From Terriglobia bacterium (GTDB lineage: Bacteria; Acidobacteriota; Terriglobia; Bryobacterales; Bryobacteraceae): 64,000 nucleotides of DNA. Position numbers and translations under genes: made by a program. The notes under the pieces were generated by a model. That model searched no databases. It was not told the origin of the DNA and saw nothing but the letters and a program-made list of their open reading frames with translations. The DNA lies in the NCBI GenBank assembly GCA_020073345.1, contig JAIQFI010000007.1, positions 110,507 to 174,506 on the forward strand, written 5' to 3'. Positions 27,777 to 37,232 of the stretch are shown piece by piece; the first letter of the stretch is position 1; each line of letters begins with the position of its first letter.

Positions 27777-27987
27777 GCTTGGCCTTGAACCCGGCAAAGA
27801 ACTCGCGAACCGGCCTCCCTTTTCCGCTACGCGCTTCTTCCAGTCCCTGACGGATTCCCTCACGGGCATCAGCCTTTGCGGCGACATCAAGAAGGCGTTG
27901 ATACGCCCCGGCATCTTGCACTACGGCGGCGGCCTGACGCTTCACTGTCAGCACCACCGGACGCTTGCTCTTGCGGAGTTGCTTCAT
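27760..27987 (-). CDS. Phd/YefM-type antitoxin
   Basis: A 75-residue protein. MKQLRKSKRPVVLTVKRQAAAVVQDAGAYQRLLD resembles the DNA-binding half of Phd/YefM antitoxins. The remainder (EGIRQGLEEARSGKGRPVREFFAGFKAKRGL) matches the toxin-binding tail often seen with ParE/RelE partners. The antitoxin frame is intact although its toxin is broken. Confidence 0.8.
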   Translation of the reverse strand: MKQLRKSKRPVVLTVKRQAAAVVQDAGAYQRLLDVAAKADAREGIRQGLEEARSGKGRPVREFFAGFKAKRGLPG

Positions 27988-28026
27988 GAGATCCCCGGAA
28001 CGGCGACGAAACGTCGTTTCATTGAA

Positions 28027-28076
28027 GCACCTTTTTAGGTGCGGAGCATACGGTGCCCCCGCCCTGACGGGCGGGG
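28027..28076. repeat. Two short-loop hairpins
   Basis: 28027-28042 pairs GCACCT with AGGTGC around TTTT. 28057-28076 pairs CCCCGCCC with GGGCGGGG around TGAC, a perfect 8-bp stem. They lie between the antitoxin gene and the TlpA-like gene. Confidence 0.75.
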
Positions 28077-28116
28077 CTGGGTCGGAACGCAGTAAAATGG
28101 CGTCGGACGGAATCTT

Positions 28117-28743
28117 ATGCTGTACGACAACATGGCTCGCATAGCGGCTTGGACACCCGTGGTGCTGGTCATTCTGACGATCGGGTCGGCGATCGCCTGG
28201 TGGCTGGCCCGAAGAAAGCGCGCCTCGTTCGTACAGGGCCTATCCAAGCAGATCTTCGGTCTATCGATTGTTACTCTGGCCGTCGCCTACCTGCCGATGG
28301 CTCCTTTGTTTCGTTCCGCGGAAAAGCTCAGCACGAAAGAGGGCAAGCAATTCCCGGACGTGGAATTCAAGCTGGTCAGCGACGGCTCCTCGCACCGACT
28401 GCAAGAGTACAAGGGGCGCGTGGTGGTGATCAATTTCTGGGCGACCTGGTGCGGCCCCTGCCGCGAAGAGCTTCCGGCGCTGAACCGGCTCCAACAAAGC
28501 TACAGGGACCGCGGCGTGGTGGTCCTGACCTTATCCGATGAGCGCCCCGATGAGATCGCCGGTTTTCTGCAAAAGACGGCGCCCGATACTTTCAATGGCA
28601 GCGTCGAGTCCTATGGGTGGCTGGCGATCCGGGACTTCCGGCCCTGGTCGGTGGTCATCGACCGTGCCGGAAACCTGCGCGACTACGTATTCGGGATGCA
28701 GGATTTCGAGAGCTTTGAGAAAAAGATCCTGCGACTGCTGTAG
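28117..28743 (+). CDS. Membrane-anchored TlpA-like thioredoxin-fold protein
   Basis: A 208-residue protein with two hydrophobic segments near the N-terminus (about 10-30 and 45-65), then a thioredoxin-like domain. The active site is WCGPC (W111, C112, C115), within VVVINFWATWCGPCREELPAL. The cis-Pro region is RPWSVVIDRAG. TlpA/ResA-type proteins reduce or oxidise extracytoplasmic cysteines, for example during cytochrome c maturation. The protein is probably anchored with its domain outside the cytoplasm. Confidence 0.9.
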   Translation: MLYDNMARIAAWTPVVLVILTIGSAIAWWLARRKRASFVQGLSKQIFGLSIVTLAVAYLPMAPLFRSAEKLSTKEGKQFPDVEFKLVSDGSSHRLQEYKGRVVVINFWATWCGPCREELPALNRLQQSYRDRGVVVLTLSDERPDEIAGFLQKTAPDTFNGSVESYGWLAIRDFRPWSVVIDRAGNLRDYVFGMQDFESFEKKILRLL

Positions 28744-28785
28744 GCCACACGACCAATGCTAGACTGAGGCCCAGGGAATTATTGC

Positions 28786-29613
28786 TTGCGGTACCTTCTC
28801 GTCCTCTCCTTCGTAACCTTATTACGTGCGGCGGACACCACGCTGTGGGAGCCGGGTAAAGTTGTTGCCGTCGAGCAAGTCTCCACTCCCGCCAAGGAAC
28901 CAGACCCGACTTGCCGCGCTGTGCCCAAAGGGGCAACTCCTCCCGCGCAATGCAGGCCTTCGAATCTTCGCGCGCAGCAGTTTTGGCGCGTTACGGTCGA
29001 GGCCGGCAACAAGCGCTACGTAGTTCGGCCGTACCGGGCGCAAAGCTTGCTCAATTCGCTGAATCAGTCCGAGACTGACTATGTCGATCCGAATTTGACG
29101 GCGGGTTCGGCCATTGAAGTAGCCGTGGTTTCCAGCAAAACGGTCCGGATCAGAACCGATCAGGGACAGGGGATCCCCGCGATTGTGGATTCGCAGGAGC
29201 TGCTGGCGAAGCCAGCTCCATCGATAACACCCGCGCCGAGCGTCGCGGCGCCGCAAAAACTCTGGTCCGCCATCAGCGTCGCGCAACCGGTCTTCCAACT
29301 CAAAGAGGCCGGCACACTGCAACTGTATTTCGCCGTGGTGAACGACGGCGACACAGTCGCGAATCCGAATGTCGAGGCTTCGCACCTGTTCATCAATGGA
29401 TCCGAGCCGAAAGACTGGAGCTTCCTAATAGGCAACGGAATCAGAACTCCATACTTCACTGCCCTGCCGCCCGGACAGGTTCTGAACTTCACCTATCAAC
29501 TGGGGAGCAGGTATTTTGCGATGCCTGGCGTCTATACGGTTCGATGGGAAGGACCGGACTTCCGCTCTCCCGAGATCACGTTTCGGGTGATCAGAACACT
29601 TTCCGAAAGGTGA
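28786..29613 (+). CDS. Exported hypothetical protein (275 aa)
   Basis: Not recognised as a named family. It starts at TTG with an AGGG upstream. A short signal peptide (MRYLLVLSFVTLLRAAD) is followed by a beta-rich N-terminal part (LWEPGKVVAVEQV). A proline-rich linker (SITPAPSVAAPQ) leads to an Ig-like C-terminal domain (QLYFAVVNDGDTVANPNVEASHL) that ends in a strand pattern. Two cysteines (DPTCRAV, PAQCRP) may form a disulfide. It overlaps the 3' end of the convergent alkB gene by 23 nt. Confidence 0.75.
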   Translation: MRYLLVLSFVTLLRAADTTLWEPGKVVAVEQVSTPAKEPDPTCRAVPKGATPPAQCRPSNLRAQQFWRVTVEAGNKRYVVRPYRAQSLLNSLNQSETDYVDPNLTAGSAIEVAVVSSKTVRIRTDQGQGIPAIVDSQELLAKPAPSITPAPSVAAPQKLWSAISVAQPVFQLKEAGTLQLYFAVVNDGDTVANPNVEASHLFINGSEPKDWSFLIGNGIRTPYFTALPPGQVLNFTYQLGSRYFAMPGVYTVRWEGPDFRSPEITFRVIRTLSER

Positions 29614-30238
29614 GATTAATGCGCGCGGCGCCGGTGAGCGGATGCTCGCCGTCCTTGAGCGGAGCGACACCGTGATAGATGAAGCGCGCGGGTCCACCCC
29701 ACACGACGACGTCGCCGGATTCGAGACGCAGTCGGCGCACGGGATCGGAACGGCGTTTGCCACCCCATAAGAAGGTAGCCGGCAGGCCGAGAGAGACAGA
29801 AACGATGGGTGCCCAGGCATCTTTCTCGTCGCGATCCTGATGGAGGCTGAGTTTGGCGCCGGCGACATAGCGGTTAATGAGGCAAGCGTCGGGATCGTAG
29901 GCGGCGAATCCGGCTTCGGCCGCGGCGCGGGCGGCGAGATCGAGGAACGACGGGGGCATGGCGGGCCAAGGGATTTGGGTGTCGGGATCGACGGGGTCAT
30001 AACGGTAGCCAGTGCGGTCGGATACCCAACCGACGCGGCCGCAGTTGGTCATGGCGACGGACATCGTGTAACCGCCGGGCGTCACCAAGTGTCGGAATGC
30101 GGCTTGCTGGGCGATGCGGGTGACTTGCTCCACTAGCTGGGGCGCTTCGGAAGTGGTGAAGCCGCGCAGAAGGATCGCACCGTCTTCGAGAGCCTCGCGG
30201 GAGGGCGGTAACGAATCGTGTTCAAAAAGCGAGCTCAC
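29591..30238 (-). CDS. alkB: DNA oxidative demethylase AlkB
   Basis: A 215-residue Fe(II)/2-oxoglutarate dioxygenase that repairs alkylated bases such as 1-methyladenine and 3-methylcytosine. The iron ligands are H133 and D135 (LSLHQDRDE) and H189 (RFIYHGVAPL). R206 and R212 (RINLTFR) bind 2-oxoglutarate. The MSVAMTNCGRVGWVSDRTGYRY loop is typical of the E. coli AlkB subfamily. Its ATG overlaps the stop of the S4-domain gene by 4 nt, so the two are translationally coupled. Confidence 0.95.
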   Translation of the reverse strand: MSSLFEHDSLPPSREALEDGAILLRGFTTSEAPQLVEQVTRIAQQAAFRHLVTPGGYTMSVAMTNCGRVGWVSDRTGYRYDPVDPDTQIPWPAMPPSFLDLAARAAAEAGFAAYDPDACLINRYVAGAKLSLHQDRDEKDAWAPIVSVSLGLPATFLWGGKRRSDPVRRLRLESGDVVVWGGPARFIYHGVAPLKDGEHPLTGAARINLTFRKVF

Positions 30239-30615
30239 ACTCTACCCCGAAGGCGGCCGATTTCACGGCGATCGCGCTTGGAGGGCTTCCCTTCCCTGGA
30301 TGCTTCGAAATGCGGCATGGCTTTGCGCTCTTCGGCCAGCTTAAGGCGCAGCTCGCGGCTGGCCTCGGTTTCACGGTAGAGGGTCTGCGCGACTGCAGCC
30401 GGGCCGCGTATTTCACTGAGGGCCAGCACCTCCACTTGAAAGTCGCCGCTGTCGTTCTTGATGTGTAAAAGGTCGCCGATGCGGACTTCGCGGGCGGGCT
30501 TGGCTCGTACTCCATTGGATTCGATCCTGCCCAGTTCGCAAGTCCGCTCGGCGAGCGAGCGGGTCTTGAAGAATCGGGCTGCCCAGAGCCATTTGTCGAT
30601 TCTCACGCGGTCCAC
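30235..30615 (-). CDS. hslR: S4-domain RNA-binding protein, Hsp15-like
   Basis: A 126-residue basic protein. The S4 domain spans about residues 4-60 (RIDKWLWAARFFKTRSLA, then VRAKPAREVRIGDLL). The C-terminal tail is charged (GKPSKRDRREIGRLRGRV), as in Hsp15, which binds 50S subunits with stalled nascent chains. It precedes alkB with a 4-nt overlap, which suggests a stress-related transcript. Confidence 0.85.
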   Translation of the reverse strand: MDRVRIDKWLWAARFFKTRSLAERTCELGRIESNGVRAKPAREVRIGDLLHIKNDSGDFQVEVLALSEIRGPAAVAQTLYRETEASRELRLKLAEERKAMPHFEASREGKPSKRDRREIGRLRGRV

Positions 30616-30645
30616 AATCCCATTCTCGTATCAACGAGATCGGCG

Positions 30646-32319
30646 ATGTGCGGCGATGCTAGAGTTGACAATGGAATGGTTATAGGGCCGGCAGCGGCGC
30701 TGGATCAGGGCCGGGAAGCGTTCCGGAAGCAGGCTTGGAGCGCCGCATTTTCCAACCTATCCAGCGCGGATCGCGAAGCGCCGCTCGAGCCCGAAGATCT
30801 TCAACGACTGGCCATCGCCGGGCACCTCACAGGCCGGGACGCGGAGAGCGCCGATATCCTGATCCGCGCGCATCAGGGCTTCCTGGCCGGGGGCGACACC
30901 CAAAGCGCGGCGCGATGCGCTTTCTGGCTCGGCTTCGGATTGCTGAACAACGGCGAGTTGGCGCAGGCCGGCGGCTGGTTCGCCCGCGCGCGCCGTCTGC
31001 TCGACGACGGACACCTCGACTGCGTGGAGCAGGGGTATCTGCTCTTGCCGGACGCTATCCGCGCGGTCCATCAAGGAGACACTGCCGGGGCGTATCACGC
31101 GTTCGTCAAGGCCGCCTCGATCGGCGAGCGGTTCGGAGACAACGACCTGGTGACTTCGGCGCGGATGGGCCAAGGGCGCGCCCTCATCCGTCAGGGAGAA
31201 GTGGCGCGCGGCGTCTCGCTGCTGGACGAGGCGATGGTCGCGGTGACGGCCGGCGAGGTCTCTCCGGTCATGGCCGGCGGGGTTTATTGCAGCGTACTGG
31301 AAGTCTGCGGCGAAATCCTGGATCTGCGCCGCGCACAGGAATGGACCTCGGCTCTAGAGCGTTGGCATACGGCGCAGCCGGATGTGGTCCCTTACCGTGG
31401 TCACTGTATGGTGCGACGCGCCGAGATCCTGCAACTGCAGGGCGATTGGCCGGGTGCGCTGGATCAGGCACAGCAGGCATGCGAGCGGCTTTTGCATCCC
31501 CCGCCCAAGGCGGCCGTAGGCCCGGCTTTCTACCGCAGGGCAGAACTCCACCGGTTGCGCGGCGAGTTCGCCCAGGCGGAGGAAGCGTATCGCCAGGCAA
31601 ATCAGTGGGAGCGCACTCCCCAACCCGGCTTGGCGCAACTCCGGATGGCGCAGGGGCAGGTGGATTCGGCGAATTCGGCGATCCGCCACGTCGCCGAGGC
31701 CGTGCGGGAGCCGGGCCAGCGAGCCCGCGTCCTGGACGCCTATGTCGAGATTGTGCTGGCTGTCCACGATGTTCCGGCCGCTCGCGCGGCAGCCGACGAA
31801 CTGGCAGAGATCGCCTCCCGCCTCAACGCGCCGTGGGTCGATGCCATGTCGGCTCGGGCCAACGGCGCCGTCCTTCTGGCGGAGCAAGATGCGCGCGGCG
31901 CCCTGACGACGCTGCGCCAGGCGCTGACGGCCTGGCGCGATCTCGAAGCACCGTATGAGGCGGCGCGCGTACGGGTTCTGATCGCCCTCGCGTGCCGGGA
32001 GGTGGGCGATTGCGACACTGCGGACGGGGAACTAGCCGCGGCGCGCGACGCGTTCCAGCAATTGGGCGCCACACCGGCTGTCGCGCAGGTTGAGGCTCTA
32101 TCACGCAAACAGCCAGCCGGCGCAGGCGGTTCCCTGACCTCGCGCGAAGTCGAGGTGCTCAAACTGGTCGCATCCGGGATGACCAATCGGGGGATCGCCG
32201 GGAAACTCCGGATCAGCGAGAAGACGGTGGCCCGCCACCTGAGCAACATCTTTAATAAGCTCGATTTATCGTCCAGGGCGGCGGCCACCGCGTACGCGTA
32301 TCAGCACAACCTGGTTTGA
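30646..32319 (+). CDS. LuxR-family regulator with TPR-like region
   Basis: A 557-residue protein. The C-terminal 65 residues are a LuxR/GerE helix-turn-helix: LTSREVEVLKLVASGMTNRGIAGKLRISEKTVARHLSNIFNKL. The first 480 residues are helical repeats of TPR type, with no ATPase (Walker) motif, so it is not a MalT/LAL protein. A signal ligand or partner probably binds the helical part. It is followed after 90 nt by three co-directional oxidoreductase genes, and a 13-bp inverted repeat lies in the gap, which makes it the likely regulator of that operon. Starts at 30646 or 30676 are both possible. Confidence 0.88.
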   Translation: MCGDARVDNGMVIGPAAALDQGREAFRKQAWSAAFSNLSSADREAPLEPEDLQRLAIAGHLTGRDAESADILIRAHQGFLAGGDTQSAARCAFWLGFGLLNNGELAQAGGWFARARRLLDDGHLDCVEQGYLLLPDAIRAVHQGDTAGAYHAFVKAASIGERFGDNDLVTSARMGQGRALIRQGEVARGVSLLDEAMVAVTAGEVSPVMAGGVYCSVLEVCGEILDLRRAQEWTSALERWHTAQPDVVPYRGHCMVRRAEILQLQGDWPGALDQAQQACERLLHPPPKAAVGPAFYRRAELHRLRGEFAQAEEAYRQANQWERTPQPGLAQLRMAQGQVDSANSAIRHVAEAVREPGQRARVLDAYVEIVLAVHDVPAARAAADELAEIASRLNAPWVDAMSARANGAVLLAEQDARGALTTLRQALTAWRDLEAPYEAARVRVLIALACREVGDCDTADGELAAARDAFQQLGATPAVAQVEALSRKQPAGAGGSLTSREVEVLKLVASGMTNRGIAGKLRISEKTVARHLSNIFNKLDLSSRAAATAYAYQHNLV

Positions 32320-32327
32320 CCGCCTAC

Positions 32328-32400
32328 ATAGAATTACCCATCCCGCCCGTTTGTTGAGGTACGCACTTCGCCCGATGCGGCGAGCCTTGGGTAACTCTAT
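32328..32400. promoter_or_regulatory. Spaced inverted repeat, candidate LuxR-type operator
   Basis: ATAGAATTACCCA (32328-32340) and TGGGTAACTCTAT (32388-32400) are reverse complements except for one base. They are 47 bp apart. They fill the gap between the regulator gene and the oxidoreductase operon and end 9 nt before its first ATG. Confidence 0.55.
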
Positions 32401-32409
32401 TCTGTGGGC

Positions 32410-33504
32410 ATGAACACTAAACGCATTCACACGGTAGTGGTCGGCGGAGGCCAAGCGGGGCTGTCCGTGGGGTACCACCTGGCGAAACGCGGACTCCCTT
32501 TCGTCATTCTCGATGCCCATCCACGCACCGGAGATGCCTGGCGGAAACGTTGGGACTCCCTGCGTCTCTTCACGCCTGCTCGCTACGCAGGACTCCCGGG
32601 ATTCCCGTTTCCCGCGCGCGGCGATTCCTTTCCAGACAAGGAACAGATGGCGGATTATCTCGAATCCTATGCGCGACGGTTTCGCTTGCCGGTTCAAAGC
32701 GGCGTCAAAGTGGACAGACTTTGGAAGGAAGGAGACCGGTTCGTAACAACGGCGGGCGACCTGCGATTTGAATCGCAGAATGTGGTGGTGGCGATGGCCA
32801 ACTTCCAACAGCCTCGGGTACCTGCATTCGCCGCGGATCTCGACCCGGGAATCCTGCAACTGCATTCGCACGAATACCGGAATCCTTCGCAACTCCAGAA
32901 CGGAAACGTCCTCGTTGTCGGCGCGGGAAACTCGGGCGCCGATATCGGCCTGGAGATCGCGCGCGCGAGCAAACATAAGATCTGGATGTCCGGCAAGGAG
33001 TCCGGTCACATTCCATTTCCCATCGATAGCGTGATGGCGCGGTTCTTCCTGGTGCGCATCATCCGATTCGTCGGGCACCACGTGCTGAGCGTGAGCACGC
33101 CGATCGGCCGGAAACTGCGCCCCAAGCTGCTGTCCCGAGCCGCTCCGCTGGTCCGCGTCAAGCCCCTGGATCTGGTCAGCGCCGGGATCGAGCGCGTTCC
33201 CAAGGTCGCAGGCGTGCGGTATGGACAGCCTCTGCTCGCGGACGATCGTACCCTCGACGTGAGGAACGTGATCTGGTGCACCGGATACCATCCCGGATTC
33301 TCGTGGATCGACTTGCCTATCTTCGGCGAGGACGGGCGGCCGATGCACGAGCGCGGTGTCGTGACGCGCGTGCCGGGGATGTACTTCGTCGGTCTGCACT
33401 ATCTCTATTCCATGACGTCGGCGACGGTCATCGGCGTCGGGAGAGACGCGGAGCGTATTGCTCGCGCGATCGAGGCACGATCTCACATGGTCCGGGCTGC
33501 GTGA
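32410..33504 (+). CDS. Flavin-containing monooxygenase-like oxidoreductase
   Basis: From ATG 32410 the protein has 364 residues; GTG 32404 is an alternative. It has an FAD Rossmann motif (VVVGGGQAGLSVGYHL, near residue 8) and an NADP motif (VLVVGAGNSGADIGLE, around 168). WRKRWDSLRLFTPARY matches CzcO-type proteins. IWCTGYHPGFSWID and the final DAERIARAI segment complete the fold. These enzymes oxidise small molecules at N, S or carbonyl carbon. It heads a three-gene operon with two NAD(P)-dependent dehydrogenases. Confidence 0.9.
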   Translation: MNTKRIHTVVVGGGQAGLSVGYHLAKRGLPFVILDAHPRTGDAWRKRWDSLRLFTPARYAGLPGFPFPARGDSFPDKEQMADYLESYARRFRLPVQSGVKVDRLWKEGDRFVTTAGDLRFESQNVVVAMANFQQPRVPAFAADLDPGILQLHSHEYRNPSQLQNGNVLVVGAGNSGADIGLEIARASKHKIWMSGKESGHIPFPIDSVMARFFLVRIIRFVGHHVLSVSTPIGRKLRPKLLSRAAPLVRVKPLDLVSAGIERVPKVAGVRYGQPLLADDRTLDVRNVIWCTGYHPGFSWIDLPIFGEDGRPMHERGVVTRVPGMYFVGLHYLYSMTSATVIGVGRDAERIARAIEARSHMVRAA

Positions 33505-33514
33505 AAATAGAATT

Positions 33515-34525
33515 GTGAGGCCGACGTACCGGGCCATTCAGTTGAAAGGCAGAGGCGGACTCGACCAGCTCCAGGAGGTCGAGTTTCCGCTGGAGCCTCC
33601 GAAGCAGGGTGAGGTCCGCATCCGGGTGCGTGCGAGCGGAGTCGGCTCCACCGACATTTTGAAGCGGACGGGCTATTACCTGTTCAGCCCGCCGTTCCCG
33701 TTTGTCGAGGGCTACGAGGTGCTCGGAGACATGGATGCCATCGGCCCGGGCGTCGCCGGTTTTGTGCGCGGGCAGCGCGTTTGCGCGCTGACGGTTTATG
33801 GCGGCTGGGCCGAGTACTTCACGCGCGGCGCCGAGCATTTCGTCCCTGTTCCCGAGGGGCTGGACGACGCCGAGGCCATCGCGCTGACATTCAACTATGT
33901 GACGGCATACCAGATGATTCATCGCACGGCCGCGATGCAGCCGGGCCAGACCGCGCTGGTCACGGGAGCAAACGGCGGCATTGGTACCGCGCTGCTGGAG
34001 CTCTTGCGCGTGCATGGGGTACGCGCATTTGGATTGGGTTCAAAGAAGCATTTCGACCTGATCCGGAGCCTTGGCGGTGAGCCGATCGAATCAAGAACAA
34101 AGCCGGTGGACGTGGCCCTGCGTGAGGTCCTGCCCGGAGGCGCGGACGTAACTTTCGACGGCCTGGGCGGCGCCGGTACTCGCGAGTGCATCCGTGCCAC
34201 GCGAAAAGGCGGACTGGTGGCCGGCTACGGATTCGTGGCGGCCCGCGGCACCATCGGTATGTTGCGAGGATTCGCCGCGTTGTTCCTGGGCGCGCGTTTC
34301 GCCGGCCGCCGCGGAGCCTTCTACGGCATCACCGCGCTCTACCGGAAGGACAAACGTCCGTTCAAAGAGGATCTCCGCAAACTCTTCGAGCTTCTGGCTG
34401 CGCGCAAGATCCAGCCGCGCATCGCTGCCAGGCTTCCGCTGCTGGCAGGCCGCGAAGGCGAGCGGCTTCTGGAAGCGGGAGGTTTAGCGGGGAAAATCGT
34501 CCTGTTGTCCGACCTGCCTTCATGA
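33515..34525 (+). CDS. MDR-family quinone oxidoreductase-like protein
   Basis: From GTG 33515 the protein has 336 residues. The frame is open further upstream, but that part overlaps the preceding gene. It has the GroES-like fold of medium-chain dehydrogenases ([24 protein letters not shown]), then a nucleotide-binding motif ([17 protein letters not shown]). Zinc ligands are absent, as in quinone oxidoreductases. The start is 10 nt after the monooxygenase stop, and its TGA overlaps the next ATG (ATGA), so it is coupled to both neighbours. Confidence 0.9.
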   Translation: MRPTYRAIQLKGRGGLDQLQEVEFPLEPPKQGEVRIRVRASGVGSTDILKRTGYYLFSPPFPFVEGYEVLGDMDAIGPGVAGFVRGQRVCALTVYGGWAEYFTRGAEHFVPVPEGLDDAEAIALTFNYVTAYQMIHRTAAMQPGQTALVTGANGGIGTALLELLRVHGVRAFGLGSKKHFDLIRSLGGEPIESRTKPVDVALREVLPGGADVTFDGLGGAGTRECIRATRKGGLVAGYGFVAARGTIGMLRGFAALFLGARFAGRRGAFYGITALYRKDKRPFKEDLRKLFELLAARKIQPRIAARLPLLAGREGERLLEAGGLAGKIVLLSDLPS

Positions 34526-35508
34526 AAATCACGATTCTCGACGACTATGCCGACACGGTGAGGACGCTTTCCTGCTTTCGCAAGCTGGAGGACCATCAGG
34601 TGGAAGTATGGAACGATCATGTTCAGGACACCGATACACTAGCTGAGCGCCTGAAGGACACGGAGGCGCTGGTCCTCATCCGCGAGCGGACCAGGATCCA
34701 AGCTCCGCTCCTGGATCGTTTGGACAAACTGAAGCTCATCAGCCAGCGCAGCGTCTACCCGCACATCGATATTGCAGCCTGCACGAAGCGTGGCGTGATC
34801 GTGTCCTCAGGCCAGCACCCGGGGACGCCGTCCCATGCAACCTCGGAGCTGACCTGGGGCCTGATTCTGGCCGCGATGCGCCAGATCCCGCAGCAGGTGG
34901 CTTCGCTCCGGGCGGGACATTGGCAGATGGGCGTGGGCCACACTCTTCGGGACAAGACTTTGGGGATCTACGGATACGGCCGCATCGGACGTGCGGTTGC
35001 GGGCTACGGCAAGGCGTTCGGCATGAAGGTGCTGGTGTGGGCGCGGGAAGCCTCCCTGGCAGAAGCGCGCGCGGAGGGCTACACGGCCGCGCCCACAAAG
35101 GAGGTCTTTTTCGAAGAGGCCGACATCGTGTCCCTGCACATGCGACTGGTGGCGGCGACGCGAGGGATCGTGACAGCGGGCGACCTCGCGCGCATGAAGC
35201 CTACGTCGCTCCTGGTGAATACCAGCCGCGCGGGCCTCATCGAGCCGGGCGCGCTGGTCCGCGCATTGCAGGCGGGGCGCCCGGGCATGGCCGCCGTCGA
35301 TGTGTATGAGGAAGAGCCAGTCCTCGACACGAGTTATCCGCTCCTGGCAATGGACAACGTGGTGTGCACGCCGCACATCGGGTATGTCACGCACGAAGAA
35401 TATGAGATTCAATTCAGCGACATCTTCGACCAGATCACGGCGTATTGCGCCGGAAGGCCGATCCATGTTGTGAATCCAGAGGTGCTGGATTCCCAGAACG
35501 ACGGTTAG
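34522..35508 (+). CDS. D-2-hydroxyacid dehydrogenase
   Basis: From ATG 34522 the protein has 328 residues; the longer open frame upstream overlaps the previous gene. The NAD motif is [20 protein letters not shown]. Catalytic residues are visible as Arg in [11 protein letters not shown], Glu in DVYEEEPV and His in [12 protein letters not shown]. The family reduces 2-oxo acids or oxidises D-2-hydroxy acids with NAD(H). The start [16 protein letters not shown] is common in SerA-like paralogues that are not part of serine synthesis. It is the last gene of the operon. Confidence 0.92.
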   Translation: MKITILDDYADTVRTLSCFRKLEDHQVEVWNDHVQDTDTLAERLKDTEALVLIRERTRIQAPLLDRLDKLKLISQRSVYPHIDIAACTKRGVIVSSGQHPGTPSHATSELTWGLILAAMRQIPQQVASLRAGHWQMGVGHTLRDKTLGIYGYGRIGRAVAGYGKAFGMKVLVWAREASLAEARAEGYTAAPTKEVFFEEADIVSLHMRLVAATRGIVTAGDLARMKPTSLLVNTSRAGLIEPGALVRALQAGRPGMAAVDVYEEEPVLDTSYPLLAMDNVVCTPHIGYVTHEEYEIQFSDIFDQITAYCAGRPIHVVNPEVLDSQNDG

Positions 35509-36368
35509 TTTTCTGTAGGAACGCGATCGATCCGGTCGATGACGAGGACGGGCATGGGCTGTTCGCGCTGCTCGAGTTTGAGGCCGAGGTTCTTCTCCAT
35601 GGTGCGGAAAATCGTGGTGCCGGTGTCAAATTCGGTGCCCGGCGCGGCATCCAAGCCGACCAGACCTCCCGTGAGCGGGGTCCAATCGACAGTGAACTCC
35701 CAGGCACCTTTGAGGCCGGTGGCATCCACCACGGGCTTCCCTTCGAAAAAACGCGGGGCGAAGCTGGGGAGCTGTTCCGCAAGCTGCGTCATGGTCATGT
35801 TGCGGCAGTCGCGGTGGTAGGTGTTGTCCGGATCGATCCGGCGACCGCATACCGGATTACCGGTGTCCTCGGATTCCTTCAGCTTTTGGCCGCCCTTGGC
35901 GACAGTCATCGCGTACACCTTCGCCACCTTGGTTTCCCGGTGGACAACCAGGTGGAAGCGATCCGCCAATAGGGTTTGCATCATCAGGCGGAGCGTGTCC
36001 ACCCGGGTACCCTGGGGCGCTTTCGCGACCACATCGAAATGGTCCGAATTCAGCCAGGGAGGCGCGCCCTTGAGGTAATCGGCCGCAAAGTTATTCAACG
36101 GCCCGACGACAGGCGCGAGCGCGATCGAGATTTCGCTGATTTCGGGGAGCACGCGGCTCTCTTTATAAGCGATCCCAATGAGCGTCTTCATGGTGACGCC
36201 GCGCAAGGTAAGCTGGCCGCTGGGCAGAAACTCCGAGGAAGGATTTGCGTCCAGCTTGTTCACGCGGACATCGGCTACCTCGAACTCGGGCTGTGCCGAT
36301 TGGCCGTACGCCCCGGGCCACAGCAGGACGCTCATGCATCCCAGGGCAATCGGACGATTGATTCGCAT
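35505..36368 (-). CDS. TIGR03435 family exported protein
   Basis: A 287-residue protein with a signal peptide ([23 protein letters not shown]). [10 protein letters not shown] near the N-terminus, [35 protein letters not shown] in the middle and [20 protein letters not shown] near the end are the family signature. TIGR03435 proteins occur in large paralogous sets in soil acidobacteria. Their function is unknown. It converges with the preceding operon, and the two stop codons overlap by 4 nt. Confidence 0.92.
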   Translation of the reverse strand: MRINRPIALGCMSVLLWPGAYGQSAQPEFEVADVRVNKLDANPSSEFLPSGQLTLRGVTMKTLIGIAYKESRVLPEISEISIALAPVVGPLNNFAADYLKGAPPWLNSDHFDVVAKAPQGTRVDTLRLMMQTLLADRFHLVVHRETKVAKVYAMTVAKGGQKLKESEDTGNPVCGRRIDPDNTYHRDCRNMTMTQLAEQLPSFAPRFFEGKPVVDATGLKGAWEFTVDWTPLTGGLVGLDAAPGTEFDTGTTIFRTMEKNLGLKLEQREQPMPVLVIDRIDRVPTEN

Positions 36369-36425
36369 GAGAAACCCTTCTGCTGGAAGTCATTATATAG
36401 GCAAGAAGGGTTTCTCGCTGTGGGT

Positions 36426-37232
36426 CTATCTTCGGTTCTGATAGGCGTTTTGTTCGAATTGGTCGATGTGGGTGGTGCGAACCTGTCCGGTATCGAAGTT
36501 AACGGAGCAGGAGAAGCGATAAACATTCTGGCGGCCAAACCGCCCGCGCACGGCCACGTCACCCACGATCCAGTCATTGCGTCCCGGATTATTGTCGGCC
36601 GAAACATTGCGCACGTCGATATTTTGGGTCTTGAAACGGTTCACAGCCTGGTCTCGAATGGATTGCCGGCACACTTGCACGGCCTCGTCCGCGGTCATGC
36701 GCCGATCGGGTCGAACTCCGCCGCGGTCGGGCGGCCGATTATCCGGCGGGCCAAAGCCGCGTTGATCCTGAAATCCGCCATCATTTCGAGAACCGCGGTC
36801 AGGCTGAAATCCGCCTGAGACGGCTGGTTGGTTGCCCCAGAACAAGTCGAAGGTGTAGGCCTCGGCTCCGCCCTGGCTGTCTTGAATATCGACGACTGCC
36901 GCGCCGCCGCTATTGCGAGGATCGCGGGCCAGAGTCTGCCGGCCCCGGCCGTCCACTCCGGCAAACCGGAAATTCGGAGGATTCGACGGCATTGAGCCGG
37001 TACACTCGAAACGCCGCCATTGTGGCGCCTGGCCGCCGGTGTTCCGGAGAGTGGCGTTGTTTCCCCGGACTTCGACCTGGGCAGAGCCGTCCACCACTAC
37101 TTCGACAGTGCACTTGCCGCGTCCCGGGTCGCCACCGTTGATAATAACGGCTTTCCGTTGTTGACTTGACTGGGCATTCGATAATCCCGCAGCGATTGTC
37201 AGCGCCCCGATCATCAGTTTCCGCACTTCCAT
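36426..37232 (-). CDS. Exported hypothetical protein with low-complexity middle
   Basis: Not recognised. I choose ATG 37232 because GGGAGGG precedes it and a signal peptide follows (MEVRKLMIGALTIAAGLSNA), giving 268 residues. Residues about 25-125 form a beta-rich domain (CTVEVVVDGSAQVEVRGNNATLRN). The middle is rich in G, R, D and P (RGSRNDGGFQDQRGFGPPDN). The last 100 residues carry DEAVQVCRQSIRDQAVNRF and a second beta segment. It is probably periplasmic. Confidence 0.75.
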   Translation of the reverse strand: MEVRKLMIGALTIAAGLSNAQSSQQRKAVIINGGDPGRGKCTVEVVVDGSAQVEVRGNNATLRNTGGQAPQWRRFECTGSMPSNPPNFRFAGVDGRGRQTLARDPRNSGGAAVVDIQDSQGGAEAYTFDLFWGNQPAVSGGFQPDRGSRNDGGFQDQRGFGPPDNRPPDRGGVRPDRRMTADEAVQVCRQSIRDQAVNRFKTQNIDVRNVSADNNPGRNDWIVGDVAVRGRFGRQNVYRFSCSVNFDTGQVRTTHIDQFEQNAYQNRR

